A stretch of 10,899 nucleotides of DNA from an uncultured Ideonella sp. (GCA_946479475.1 CAMLGG010000179.1:1-10899); one strand, 5' to 3'; positions 1 through 6,775 are shown, counted from the stretch's first letter. Program-made: numbers and translations. Notes: generated by a model from the letters alone, not told the origin.

Positions 1-493
1 TGAAGCCGACCAGGCGTGCCGCCTGCTCCAGTGCCGCCTGCGCCTGCGCGTCCCGCTCGGGATCGTCGTCGACGAAGTAGACGGGCCGGCCGAGCACGGC
101 CCGCGTCAGCGGCCGGCCGGCCTGCGCCTCGGCCAGCGACTTCAGGTGCCGGAGGTAGCCGGCGATCACGTCGAGGAAGCGCACGGAGCGGCCGCCGCCG
201 ACGTCCGTGCCCTGGTCGATGAGCGAGGAGCCGAGCACGCTCTTCATCGAGCGCATCAACCGGCCGTCGTGGCCCTCGATGTAGGCGGCCATGGCGGCGC
301 GGCCATAAAGGCGCCTGGGCTCCTCGTGCGGGGCGGTGCCTTCCAGCGTGTAGAAGACCGCCGTCGGCATGGTCCGCTGGCCGGCCTCGACCTCGACCAG
401 CGCGACGCGGTCGTCATGGTCCGGCAGCGCGATGGCCGAATTCGAGGTGCCGAAATCGATGGCGCAGTAATCTGCGCGAGGGGCGGAGGACAT
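1..493 (-). CDS. Hsp70 family protein, YegD-like (partial, N-terminal 164 residues)
   Basis: The protein reads MSSAPRADYCAIDFGTSNSA at its N-terminus and runs off the left edge of the window, so only the first 164 residues are present. The DFGTSNS segment (residues 13-19) is the phosphate-1 loop of the actin/Hsp70 ATPase fold; the TSNS form is typical of YegD-type Hsp70 homologues rather than DnaK, which has GTTNS. YegD-like proteins are about 450 residues and consist mainly of the nucleotide-binding domain; they are presumed cytoplasmic chaperone-like ATPases of unclear client. The ATG at 493 was chosen because it places the ATPase motif at the usual distance from the N-terminus; no strong ribosome binding site precedes it. 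It lies downstream of dadA on the same strand, but 245 bp of hairpin-rich DNA separates them, so co-transcription is doubtful. Family is clear; the exact subfamily is inferred. Confidence 0.85.
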   Translation of the reverse strand, partial: MSSAPRADYCAIDFGTSNSAIALPDHDDRVALVEVEAGQRTMPTAVFYTLEGTAPHEEPRRLYGRAAMAAYIEGHDGRLMRSMKSVLGSSLIDQGTDVGGGRSVRFLDVIAGYLRHLKSLAEAQAGRPLTRAVLGRPVYFVDDDPERDAQAQAALEQAARLVGF

Positions 494-599
494 GGCGGCG
501 CGCAGCGGGGAGGGGCGGCGATTCTGCCACCGATGCACCCCCCAAGCCGTCCCCACCGGCCGCGCCCGGCGCCGGCCCCTTCAAGGGCGTGCGCGGATC

Positions 600-715
600 C
601 GGCTCTGCCGGTCCGCTGCGCGAGCCCCCACGGGGGGCAGGGCCCTGGCAGGGGCCCGTGGGGGTCCCGGTTCGCGGCTCTGCCGGTCCGCTGCGCGAGC
701 CCCCACGGGGGGCAG
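600..715. repeat. Two direct copies of a 41-bp hairpin-bearing element
   Basis: Bases 600-640 and 675-715 are identical over 41 bp, spaced 75 bp start to start. Each copy contains the arm pair GCCCCC/GGGGGC around a 3-base loop (699-704 and 708-713 in the second copy). The 35 bp between the copies is not repeated but also folds, with GGGCCC at 640-645 facing GGGGCCC at 651-657. It looks like a REP-type intergenic element present as a doublet. The whole gap 494-738 holds no credible gene. Confidence 0.85.
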
Positions 716-730
716 CCCCCGGAAGGGGGC
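715..730 (-). terminator. GC hairpin directly after dadA, possible terminator
   Basis: GCCCCC (715-720) and GGGGGC (725-730) form a perfect 6-bp stem with a 4-base loop, starting 8 bp past the dadA stop codon. The hairpin of the repeat element (699-713) follows immediately, giving two stacked strong stems. There is no T-run after either stem on the dadA strand, so it is not a textbook intrinsic terminator. It could still stabilise the 3' end of the message or act with Rho. Confidence 0.4.
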
Positions 731-738
731 GCGGGGGC

Positions 739-2052
739 TCATGCCAGGGCGACTTGCGGGCGCCGAGGGGGCAGGGCCTGGCCGCCGCAGAAGCCGAACT
801 CCAGGTGCGGCTGCCTGCCGCTCATCAGCTCGGCCAGCGCGCGCCCGGAGCCGGCGCCGTGCGTCCAGCCCAGCGTGCCGTGGCCGGCGTTGAGCCAGAG
901 GTTGGCAACCTTGCCGCTGTGGCCGATGTACGGGATGTTCGTCGGCGTGCTCGGGCGCAGGCCGGTCCAGTAGTTGGGCTCGCTCGCATCCGCCACGCCG
1001 GGGAAGAGCTCCTCGTAGCGCTTGACCAGCGCTTCGCAGCGGACCTTCGCGGTGGCGCTGTCCAGGCCCTGGTCGTAGCCGGCCATCTCGGCCGTGCCGG
1101 CGATGCGGATGGTGTCGCCCAGGCGCGAGATGGCGATCTTGCGGGTGTCGTCCAGCAGGCTCACCACGCTGGCCGCCTCGGGACGCTTGAGCTTCAGCGT
1201 GGCCGAGTAGCCCTTGGCCGGATAGATGTCGAGGTCCACGCCGATGGGGCGCAGCAGCGGGGCCGTGAACGAACCCATCGCGGCCACGAACTGCTGGCCG
1301 CGCAGCGTGCGGCGCTCGCCGGTGCGCTGGCAGGCCACGTTGACGCCGCTGATCTCGCTGCCCACCAGGTCGAAGCCGAGGATGTCGTGCTCGTAGAGGA
1401 ACTTCACGCCGCGCTCGCGCGCCTTCTGCGCGAGCTTCTGGGTGAACACGCGGGCGTCGCCGGATTCGTCGCTGGGCGTGAAGGTGCCGCCGTGGATGTT
1501 CGGCCCAAAGGAGGCGAGCGAAGGCTCGACCTTTAGCACCTCTTCGCGGCTGAGTACGCGGCGGTCCACGCCGTGCTGGCGCATGATCTCGGCGCCCTGG
1601 GCGCCAGCCTCGAAATCCTGGGCCGAGGAGAAGAAATGCAGAATGCCGCGCTCGAGGCGGTTGTATTCGATGCCGGTCTGGTCGACCAGCTCCTTCAACG
1701 AGGCGTGGCTGTAGGCGCCGAGCGCCACGAGCTGCTCGACGTTGCGCGCGAAGGCCGCGTCCGTGCACTGCAGCAGGAACTTGACGCCCCAGCGCCACTG
1801 GTAGGGATCCAGGCGCGGGCGGAACAGCAGCGGCGAGTCGTCGCGCATCAGCCACTTCAGCACCTTCAGCGGCGCGCCGGCGTTGGCCCAGGGCTCGCAG
1901 AAGCTGACCGAGATCTGCGCGCCGTTGGCGAAACTGGTCTCGAGGGCCGCATCCGGCTGGCGATCCACGACGGTGACCTCGTGGCCCTCCTCGGCGAGGT
2001 ACCAGGCGGTGGAAATGCCGATGATGCCGGCGCCGAGGACGATGACTTTCAT
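739..2052 (-). CDS. dadA: D-amino acid dehydrogenase small subunit (DadA-type FAD oxidoreductase)
   Basis: The 437-residue product matches DadA (E. coli 432 residues), a membrane-associated FAD enzyme that oxidises D-alanine and other D-amino acids to 2-oxo acids and ammonia, passing electrons to the quinone pool. The FAD-binding Rossmann motif is at the very N-terminus, MKVIVLGAGIIGISTAWYL, with GAGIIG at residues 7-12 and the acidic end of the motif at VVDR. The C-terminal FAD-contact segment is LNAGHGTLGWTHGAGSGRAL, also family-typical. A longer reading from TTG at 2118 adds 22 residues before the Rossmann strand; I prefer ATG at 2052 because DadA proteins begin at this strand, although its ribosome binding site is weak. 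The last 18 residues (GFCGGQALPPRRPQVALA) extend past the usual end. No alanine racemase or Lrp gene is adjacent, although both are common partners elsewhere. An alternative is another D-amino acid or glycine oxidase of the same superfamily. Confidence 0.9.
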   Translation of the reverse strand: MKVIVLGAGIIGISTAWYLAEEGHEVTVVDRQPDAALETSFANGAQISVSFCEPWANAGAPLKVLKWLMRDDSPLLFRPRLDPYQWRWGVKFLLQCTDAAFARNVEQLVALGAYSHASLKELVDQTGIEYNRLERGILHFFSSAQDFEAGAQGAEIMRQHGVDRRVLSREEVLKVEPSLASFGPNIHGGTFTPSDESGDARVFTQKLAQKARERGVKFLYEHDILGFDLVGSEISGVNVACQRTGERRTLRGQQFVAAMGSFTAPLLRPIGVDLDIYPAKGYSATLKLKRPEAASVVSLLDDTRKIAISRLGDTIRIAGTAEMAGYDQGLDSATAKVRCEALVKRYEELFPGVADASEPNYWTGLRPSTPTNIPYIGHSGKVANLWLNAGHGTLGWTHGAGSGRALAELMSGRQPHLEFGFCGGQALPPRRPQVALA

Positions 2053-2259
2053 GGGTCGAGAAGGCGGCTGGAAAGCGATGGGCGGATTCTCGGCCGGCCG
2101 GTCGAACTGATGAAGCAAAACTCATGAAATTCAGGCTTCATAAGGTTCGCTAATCGAGTGCCATAAGTGGCAATTGGCCGGCTTTACCCATGTGAATGAA
2201 GGTAACGAAATCCGTAACCGCGCCGAAACTCAAGACACCTGACCGCCATGGAGGCCTGC
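2053..2259. promoter_or_regulatory. Divergent control region between dadA and the 70-residue ORF
   Basis: This 207-bp stretch is clearly more AT-rich than its surroundings, especially 2105-2225, and separates two divergent reading frames, so it should hold the promoter or promoters. I could not assign convincing -35/-10 pairs. Two symmetric sites stand out: TGCCATAAGTGGCA at 2159-2172, a perfect inverted repeat (5-bp arms, 4-bp spacer), and ATGAA/TTCAT at 2124-2141 with an 8-bp spacer. Either could be an operator for an Lrp/AsnC, LysR or other regulator of D-amino acid catabolism; the regulator is not in the window. Confidence 0.5.
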
Positions 2260-2472
2260 ATGTCGAACGCCGCTCAACCCAGCTTGTTGCGCCGACTGAT
2301 GGGCGCTCGCGTGGCAGCGCTGCCCGAGGCCGATCCGGCCGACATGGGCACCGCCATCGGCCTGGACTTCTGCCTGGACGAACCGCCGCTGGAGGCGGTG
2401 GCAGGGGCTGCGATCAGCCCTGCGGGACGCGGCGTGGCGCCCGAAGGCTGGTTGCGGCGGCTGACCGGCTGA
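2260..2472 (+). CDS. Small hypothetical protein, 70 residues
   Basis: I do not recognise this protein. It starts MSNAAQPSLLRRLMGARVAA and ends GWLRRLTG. The start at 2260 is supported by a strong Shine-Dalgarno GGAGG at 2250-2254, five bases upstream; an in-frame ATG at 2248 lacks such a site. There is no signal peptide, membrane helix or clear motif; the central part is acidic (PEADPADMG, CLDEPPLEA) between basic ends that both carry LLRRL/WLRRL-like stretches. It is transcribed divergently from dadA and is followed directly by the hairpin repeat block. It may be a small lineage-specific protein or a chance ORF in GC-rich DNA; the ribosome binding site is the main argument for reality. Confidence 0.5.
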   Translation: MSNAAQPSLLRRLMGARVAALPEADPADMGTAIGLDFCLDEPPLEAVAGAAISPAGRGVAPEGWLRRLTG

Positions 2473-2474
2473 CT

Positions 2475-2599
2475 TCGACCCCTACGCCGCCTTCGGCGTC
2501 GGTCCCCCAAGGGGATCGGTCGTCTAGGGGGCGGCCCGTCGACGACCCTGAGTCGACCCCTACGCCGCCTTCGGCGTCGGTCCCCCTAGGGGATCGGTC
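2475..2599. repeat. Two direct copies of a 47-bp hairpin-bearing element between convergent genes
   Basis: Copies at 2475-2521 and 2553-2599 match at 46 of 47 positions, spaced 78 bp. Each has two stems: CGCCG/CGGCG around CCTT, and CCCC/GGGG around AA in the first copy (2505-2514) or TA in the second, where CCCCTAGGGG (2583-2592) is a perfect palindrome. The single mismatch falls in the loop of the second stem, so folding is preserved. The block fills the gap between the convergent small ORF and the universal stress gene, where it could also act as a bidirectional terminator. Confidence 0.85.
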
Positions 2600-2617
2600 T
2601 TCGAGCGGGTGCCTGCC

Positions 2618-3040
2618 TCAGCGGACGAGCAGCACCGGCGTGCTGCAGTGGGCCATCACCTTGGTCGCGACGGAGCCCATGACGAGGTTGCCGAGCGTGC
2701 CGTGGCCGTGCGAGCCCATGATGAGCAGGTCGAACTTGCCCTTGCTGGCCACCGCGGCGATGTTGTCGGCCGCATGCCCCACCTTGGCCACGAAGGTGGC
2801 ATTGAGCTTCTGCTTGCCGAAGAAGGTGCGGATGGGCTTGAAGACCTTCTCGGCCTCGGATTCGTAGTAGGCGGACAGCACCGACTTGTCGAGCGCCGCG
2901 GCCGCGCGCGGCGGCACCGCCATGACCGAGTGGACGATGGTGTACTCGTGCTGCCCGCCCAGCCACTCGTCGTGGGCGGCCAGGTAGGCCAGCATGCGCT
3001 TGGTGTAGGAACTTCCATCCACGGCCACCAGGATCTTCAT
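2618..3040 (-). CDS. Universal stress protein, UspA family
   Basis: The 140-residue product is a complete single-domain Usp protein, the usual length. It begins MKILVAVDGSSYTKRML, where VAVDGS is the first strand and conserved Asp of the fold, and ends STPVLLVR, the typical last strand. The ATP-binding signature G-2x-G-9x-G-S is present as G109, G112, G122 and S123 (MGSHGHGTLGNLVMGS), so this is predicted to be a nucleotide-binding Usp, cytoplasmic and dimeric. A Shine-Dalgarno GAGGAG (3048-3053) lies seven bases before the ATG. It is 68 bp downstream of the metallophosphoesterase on the same strand. Usp genes are typically induced in stationary phase or under starvation and oxidative stress; no specific promoter is evident here. 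Confidence 0.93.
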   Translation of the reverse strand: MKILVAVDGSSYTKRMLAYLAAHDEWLGGQHEYTIVHSVMAVPPRAAAALDKSVLSAYYESEAEKVFKPIRTFFGKQKLNATFVAKVGHAADNIAAVASKGKFDLLIMGSHGHGTLGNLVMGSVATKVMAHCSTPVLLVR

Positions 3041-3108
3041 CGCCTTGCTCCTCGAGGTTTGTTCGGATTTCAGTTTCGCACGGGCCGCAGGGGCCGGCTT
3101 GCCTTGCG

Positions 3109-3942
3109 TCAAGCGGCGCCGGTGACCTCGATGACCAGCGACGGGCGGAAATCCTCCTGCTCGCCCTTGCTGGCATAACCCAGCGGATTGGCGACCACGC
3201 GGCAGCGCTCGCGGTAGCCGCTGCGGTAGTCGCTGGCGCAATGCAGGTGGCCGTGCAGCCACAGGTCCGCCTGGTCCAGCAGCTCGTCCAGCGCATTGCA
3301 GAAACCGGCCGTGCCGGGCGTCAGGCCGTAGCGGGGATCGGCGCTGCGCAGGCTCGGCGCGTGGTGGGTGACGACGACCGTCGGGCCGGCGAAAGGCTCG
3401 GCGAGCGCAGCCCGAAGCCACTGCTGGCATTCGAGCGCGAGCTGGCGCCACTGCTCGGCCAGCATGGGCACGCCATCGCGCGAGGCGGTGAAGCGGCGCA
3501 GGTAGAAGTTGGCGGCGCGGTAGGCCTTCTCCAGGGCCTGCATCTGCAGGGTCATCGTCGATTGGCCGCGCGCCAGCGCTTCGAAGTCGGTCCACAGCGT
3601 GGTCCCGATGAAGCGCACGCCTTCGATCACCAGCGTCTCGCGCTCCAGCCAGGTGATGCCGAGGCGCTCGCAGGTCGCGCGCAATCGCTCGTGGGCCCCG
3701 GCGAACTCGAGGCCGTCGTACTCGTGGTTGCCTGGCACGTAGAGCACGCGCCGCCACGGAACGCCCGGCGCACCAGGCGCGAAGCGGGCCAGGCCGAAGT
3801 CGTCCGATTCCTTCAGGCGCGAGCCCGCCTGGTAGGAGCCGATGTCGCCCGCCAGCACCAGGGTGTCGGCACCGGGCGCGGCGGGCAGCTGGAACACCGG
3901 GTCGCGTTCGAGGTGGAGGTCGGAGGCCAGTTGCAGGCGCAT
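3109..3942 (-). CDS. Calcineurin-like metallophosphoesterase
   Basis: The 277-residue protein carries every metal-binding block of the calcineurin-like phosphoesterase fold in order: D8-x-H10 (ASDLHLE), G-D33 (LAGDIG), G-N72-H73-E (VPGNHEYDG), H193 (VVVTHHAP), and G-H232-x-H234 (LHGHLH). It should therefore be an active dinuclear metal phosphohydrolase in the cytoplasm; there is no signal peptide. Substrate cannot be read from the sequence: members include nucleases, cyclic-nucleotide phosphodiesterases and protein phosphatases. Start at 3942 places the first metal ligand eight residues in, as in relatives. It lies 55 bp downstream of the MCCG gene and 68 bp upstream of the Usp gene, so it may share a transcript with either. 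Fold assignment is firm, function open. Confidence 0.9.
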   Translation of the reverse strand: MRLQLASDLHLERDPVFQLPAAPGADTLVLAGDIGSYQAGSRLKESDDFGLARFAPGAPGVPWRRVLYVPGNHEYDGLEFAGAHERLRATCERLGITWLERETLVIEGVRFIGTTLWTDFEALARGQSTMTLQMQALEKAYRAANFYLRRFTASRDGVPMLAEQWRQLALECQQWLRAALAEPFAGPTVVVTHHAPSLRSADPRYGLTPGTAGFCNALDELLDQADLWLHGHLHCASDYRSGYRERCRVVANPLGYASKGEQEDFRPSLVIEVTGAA

Positions 3943-3997
3943 GGGCCGGATGATCGCCTACTCCGCCTCAGGGCGGATCGAGTCCGCCGCATGCCCG

Positions 3998-4264
3998 CTA
4001 CCGGATGCGTCGCAGGCCCGGCATCGCCGCCAGGCCGGGGCGGTCGCGCGGATCGACGGCGAGCCGATCGCCGCGGCCCGCGAAGCGGTAGGTGCGGCCG
4101 CTCGCGGGGCCGCGGATCTCGGCCGGCCCTGCGCCGAGATGCTCGAACACCATGGGCCCGACGAATGGGGCAGCAGGGCCGGGCGGCGCTGCCGGCGAGC
4201 GCGGGCGCGGCGAGGCGGCGAGCGCGGCCGCTCGCGCGGCGGAACGTTGGCTTCCACAGCACAT
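3998..4264 (-). CDS. Small hypothetical protein with MCCG start, 88 residues
   Basis: I do not recognise a named family. The N-terminus begins MCCGSQRSAARAAA and continues as an Ala/Pro/Arg-rich linker to about residue 36. The C-terminal half (about 37-88) looks like a small folded domain: MVFEHLGAGPAEIRGP, then SGRTYRFAGRGDRLAVD, then a MPGLRRI ending. A repeated beta-strand pattern of the form 'I-x-G-P-x-S/T-G-R-x-Y-x-F' recalls small beta-rich proteins encoded near phage structural genes, but that is an impression from memory, not a match. The start is well supported by GAGGAG at 4270-4275, five bases before the ATG, and the gene begins 12 bp after the DUF1360 gene, so the two are translationally close. 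An overlapping 99-codon frame on the same strand (3958-4257) is very Arg/Pro-rich and is taken as a shadow. Confidence 0.65.
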   Translation of the reverse strand: MCCGSQRSAARAAALAASPRPRSPAAPPGPAAPFVGPMVFEHLGAGPAEIRGPASGRTYRFAGRGDRLAVDPRDRPGLAAMPGLRRIR

Positions 4265-4276
4265 GGTGTCTCCTCG

Positions 4277-4552
4277 TCAGGTCCGGGTTCGTTCGAGCAG
4301 GATGGCCGCCCCGGAGAGCGCCAGCCATCCCATCAGCGCTTGCCGCAGGTCCTCCGACAAGGCGGTGGCGAAGGGCAGCGCCAGCCAGAGGCTCGCGCAG
4401 TGGAAGCAGTCCATCGCGTCGCCCAGCCAGCTGGCGCCGGCCAGGCGGCGCAAGTGCACGACCACGTTCCACGGGCCGTCCTCCGCGGCCACCAGGTGCG
4501 TCAGGCGCCAGGTGGCCAGGGCGGCGGCGAGCCAGGGCAGGGCGGCGTCCAT
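4277..4552 (-). CDS. Small membrane protein of DUF1360 type
   Basis: The 91-residue product has two or three hydrophobic segments (about residues 2-20, 53-66 and 71-86). Between the first two lies the motif D48-C49-F-H-C52-A-S-L-W, which is the hallmark I associate with DUF1360 proteins (CxxCxSxW). The N-terminal helix carries TWRLTHLVAAEDGPW, again typical of the family, in which a short RLTxLI-type segment precedes an acidic Asp/Gly/Pro turn. Function of the family is unknown; the CxxC pair could bind metal or be redox-active. It starts 12 bp after the W/C-rich gene and ends 12 bp before the MCCG gene, strongly suggesting one operon. Length and topology are complete. The family call rests on motif memory, not a profile search. 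Confidence 0.8.
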   Translation of the reverse strand: MDAALPWLAAALATWRLTHLVAAEDGPWNVVVHLRRLAGASWLGDAMDCFHCASLWLALPFATALSEDLRQALMGWLALSGAAILLERTRT

Positions 4553-4564
4553 CGGCCTTCGCCT

Positions 4565-6775
4565 TCACACCGACACCTGGAAGCTTCGCTCGCTGAGGTT
4601 GCGGTGGGCGAAGTTCTCCTGGCAGTCGACGATGGTGCGCTTGTAGGCCCGCAGCTCCAGCTGGTAGCAGCAGCTTTCCGGGAAGGCGATGGTGGCGGGC
4701 AGCGAGAAGCGCAGCGCCCCGCCCTGCCAGGCCGGCGCGGTGGCCCCTTGGGTTCGAGCGTGGGCGTAGTCGGGTCCGACCTGCGCGGCCGCCGGCACCG
4801 GTGCGCCGGGCAAGGGGCTCAGGGCTGCGACGCCGCCGAGCGCCGTGAGCGCGACCGCCTCGTTCTCGCCGTAGGTTGCGATCATGTCGAAGGAGGCCAG
4901 GTGGCCCTGGGCGTCGTAGGCGACGAAGTCGACCTCCAGAACGTCGCCGGGCTGGACCCGCACCTGCCCGCAAGGCCCCACCGCCTCGATCGCGCCGCCC
5001 GCCTTGACGATGCGCACGTCGAGGATGTCGGTCATCGGCTCGTTCGTGCACGCGTGGGTGGTACCGGGGCCGCAGGGGTTGTCCGCCGGGCCGGGTGCCG
5101 GGAAGCTGGACTGGTTGTCCAGCGTCACGACGATGCGGGCCTCGTCGCCGCTCTCGCAGACCTGCAGCACTTCGCCGCCCGAAAGCACGCCGGCCGTCTC
5201 GTCGTAGCCGCGCAGCCGCAGCCAGTAGGTGCCGTCGCTGAAGCTGCCGGCCGTCAGCCACGGGAACACGACGTCGATGTTGGTCCCCATCCAGACCTTG
5301 CTGGCGCCCCAGTCGGCGGGCGCATGGGTGGCCTCGTAGTGGGCGACGCTCTCGTAGACGTTCCTGCCGTCGACCGGCGTGGTGGCTGCGAAGTAGACGT
5401 CCACGTCGTGGCCGAGGTCGAAGTCCCAGTACTTGCGGACGAAGGTCCCGAGGGCGACCGGAGGCAGTGTCAGCCAGGTGCTCCCGTCGGTGCTGAACTC
5501 GACCTCGTAGTAGTCGACGTCCGCCAGGCAGGGCATGGTGCCGTGGATCACCACCACGCCGGCGAAAGGCGCGTCGCCGTTGTTGGCCACTGCATTCGGC
5601 CGCGCGTAGCCGGCGGGCGTGGCTGCAGCCCCGGCGTTGCCGCCGATCTGGTCGGCATCGATGTGGCAGGCCTGGGTGAGCGCCACGCAATGGCCTTCCA
5701 CGCAGTCGTTCAATGGAATGCAGCAGGCCTGGTCGTTGGCGGTGAGCGTGACGTCGAGCTCGGTGGGCACGTTCCAGCGCGCCTGGAACCACCCCTCCTC
5801 GACGACCGGCTTCTCCTCGCCGCCGCAGCGCTGCGTGGCGTGGAAGATCAGGTCGGGCGAGCAATCCCACCAGGGCTGCCAGGGCGCCCAGGGCCAAAGG
5901 CGCAGGGCGCTCAACTCGTCGATCGGCGGCAGTGCGGCGACGAGCCTCTCGCGCAGCCCCTCCAGGCGCTCGGGCCGGACCATCGAGGCCATCGACCGGG
6001 GCGAAGCGATCGGCAGGGCCTGGCGCGATGCGTGGGGCGATGCAGCCCTGGTCATGGCGGGCCGGGCCAGGCTGCGCGACGGCGCCGGAAGACTCTCCGA
6101 AGGGCCGAGCAGCCGTTCGAAGATGCCCAGGTCCGGGGCCGGGTCGGGCAGCGGGATCCTCGGCAGGCGCGGCTGGCGCTGCAGGCCTTGCAGCAGCCGC
6201 TGCGCGAGCCCGGCCTCGACCTGCCAATGGCGCAGCGACCACCAGTACCACGGCCACCAGCCGCAGCACCAGCGGAAGCTGATGCTGAAGCTCCCGCTCG
6301 CGTCGGTGGTGGCGCAGCCGAGTTGCTGCCGGCTCCACCACCACCACCAGGCGTCGACGTCGTAGGCGCAGACCACCGCTCCCGGAACCGGGCTGCCATC
6401 GCTGCACAGCACGCGGCCCCGCACGGTGAAGGTCCGGCACCAGCGCAGCCACCAGAACCAGTAGTACGGCGTGATGCGCAGCGGGGCGATGGCGAGCTCC
6501 TCCTTGCCGAGGAAGCGACGCAAGGGCACGTCGACGCCCAGCGTCTGCAGCGCGAGCATCTCCTCGTCGGTGGCATCGGCCGGCCCGACGATCACCCGAA
6601 GGCCGGTGGCCGCGCGGTCGAAGTCGAAGCTGACCGCGCCGCAGCCCTTGGACTCCAGCGTGACCGTGCGCGATGCGATCGGTCGGCCCGCCGAGGCGAG
6701 GACGACCTTGATCGGTTGCCTGGGATCGAGGCCGTCGATGCCGACGGCCTCCAGAGGAACGGTGAGGCGTGCCAT
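4565..6775 (-). CDS. Tryptophan- and cysteine-rich protein with carboxypeptidase-regulatory-like domain
   Basis: This 736-residue protein has no assigned function. Residues 1-100 form a soluble N-terminal domain. Residues about 115-168 read as a carboxypeptidase-regulatory (transthyretin-like) beta domain: FTVRGRVLCSDGSPVPGAVV, then CATTDASGSFSISF. Inserted around it are extreme aromatic stretches: YYWFWWLRWC (104-113), five consecutive Trp (143-147) and RWCCGWWPWYWW (168-179), giving 16 Trp in residues 106-184. A Pro/Arg/Ser-rich linker (about 200-290) leads to a second Trp patch (294-303) and a long beta-rich C-terminal half with CC pairs at 351-352 and 702-703; there are 22 Cys in total. 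A segment near 420-436 (DYYEVEFSTDGSTW) looks fibronectin-III-like. There is no signal peptide. Start at 6775 is supported by GGGAG (6782-6786) six bases upstream. It heads the trio with the DUF1360 and MCCG genes. It could be a structural or surface-assembly protein, but this is not demonstrated. Confidence 0.85.
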   Translation of the reverse strand: MARLTVPLEAVGIDGLDPRQPIKVVLASAGRPIASRTVTLESKGCGAVSFDFDRAATGLRVIVGPADATDEEMLALQTLGVDVPLRRFLGKEELAIAPLRITPYYWFWWLRWCRTFTVRGRVLCSDGSPVPGAVVCAYDVDAWWWWWSRQQLGCATTDASGSFSISFRWCCGWWPWYWWSLRHWQVEAGLAQRLLQGLQRQPRLPRIPLPDPAPDLGIFERLLGPSESLPAPSRSLARPAMTRAASPHASRQALPIASPRSMASMVRPERLEGLRERLVAALPPIDELSALRLWPWAPWQPWWDCSPDLIFHATQRCGGEEKPVVEEGWFQARWNVPTELDVTLTANDQACCIPLNDCVEGHCVALTQACHIDADQIGGNAGAAATPAGYARPNAVANNGDAPFAGVVVIHGTMPCLADVDYYEVEFSTDGSTWLTLPPVALGTFVRKYWDFDLGHDVDVYFAATTPVDGRNVYESVAHYEATHAPADWGASKVWMGTNIDVVFPWLTAGSFSDGTYWLRLRGYDETAGVLSGGEVLQVCESGDEARIVVTLDNQSSFPAPGPADNPCGPGTTHACTNEPMTDILDVRIVKAGGAIEAVGPCGQVRVQPGDVLEVDFVAYDAQGHLASFDMIATYGENEAVALTALGGVAALSPLPGAPVPAAAQVGPDYAHARTQGATAPAWQGGALRFSLPATIAFPESCCYQLELRAYKRTIVDCQENFAHRNLSERSFQVSV
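6335..6349 (-). repeat. Five tandem TGG codons inside the W-rich gene
   Basis: Five in-frame TGG triplets (CCA on the plus strand) encode Trp143-147. The unit is 3 bp, so slippage here would change Trp number without shifting the frame. Confidence 0.9.

Noticed and set aside
600..715. CRISPR-like array from the repeated 41-bp units
   Set aside because: Only two copies, strongly hairpin-forming GC-rich units, a spacer that itself folds, and no cas genes; REP-type element is the better explanation.
2053..2118. Longer dadA beginning at TTG 2118
   Set aside because: It adds 22 residues ahead of the FAD-binding strand that normally begins DadA, and no good ribosome binding site supports it.
3107..3112. 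TTGACG as a -35 box for the universal stress gene
   Set aside because: It overlaps the preceding stop codon and no matching -10 element lies at 16-18 bp.
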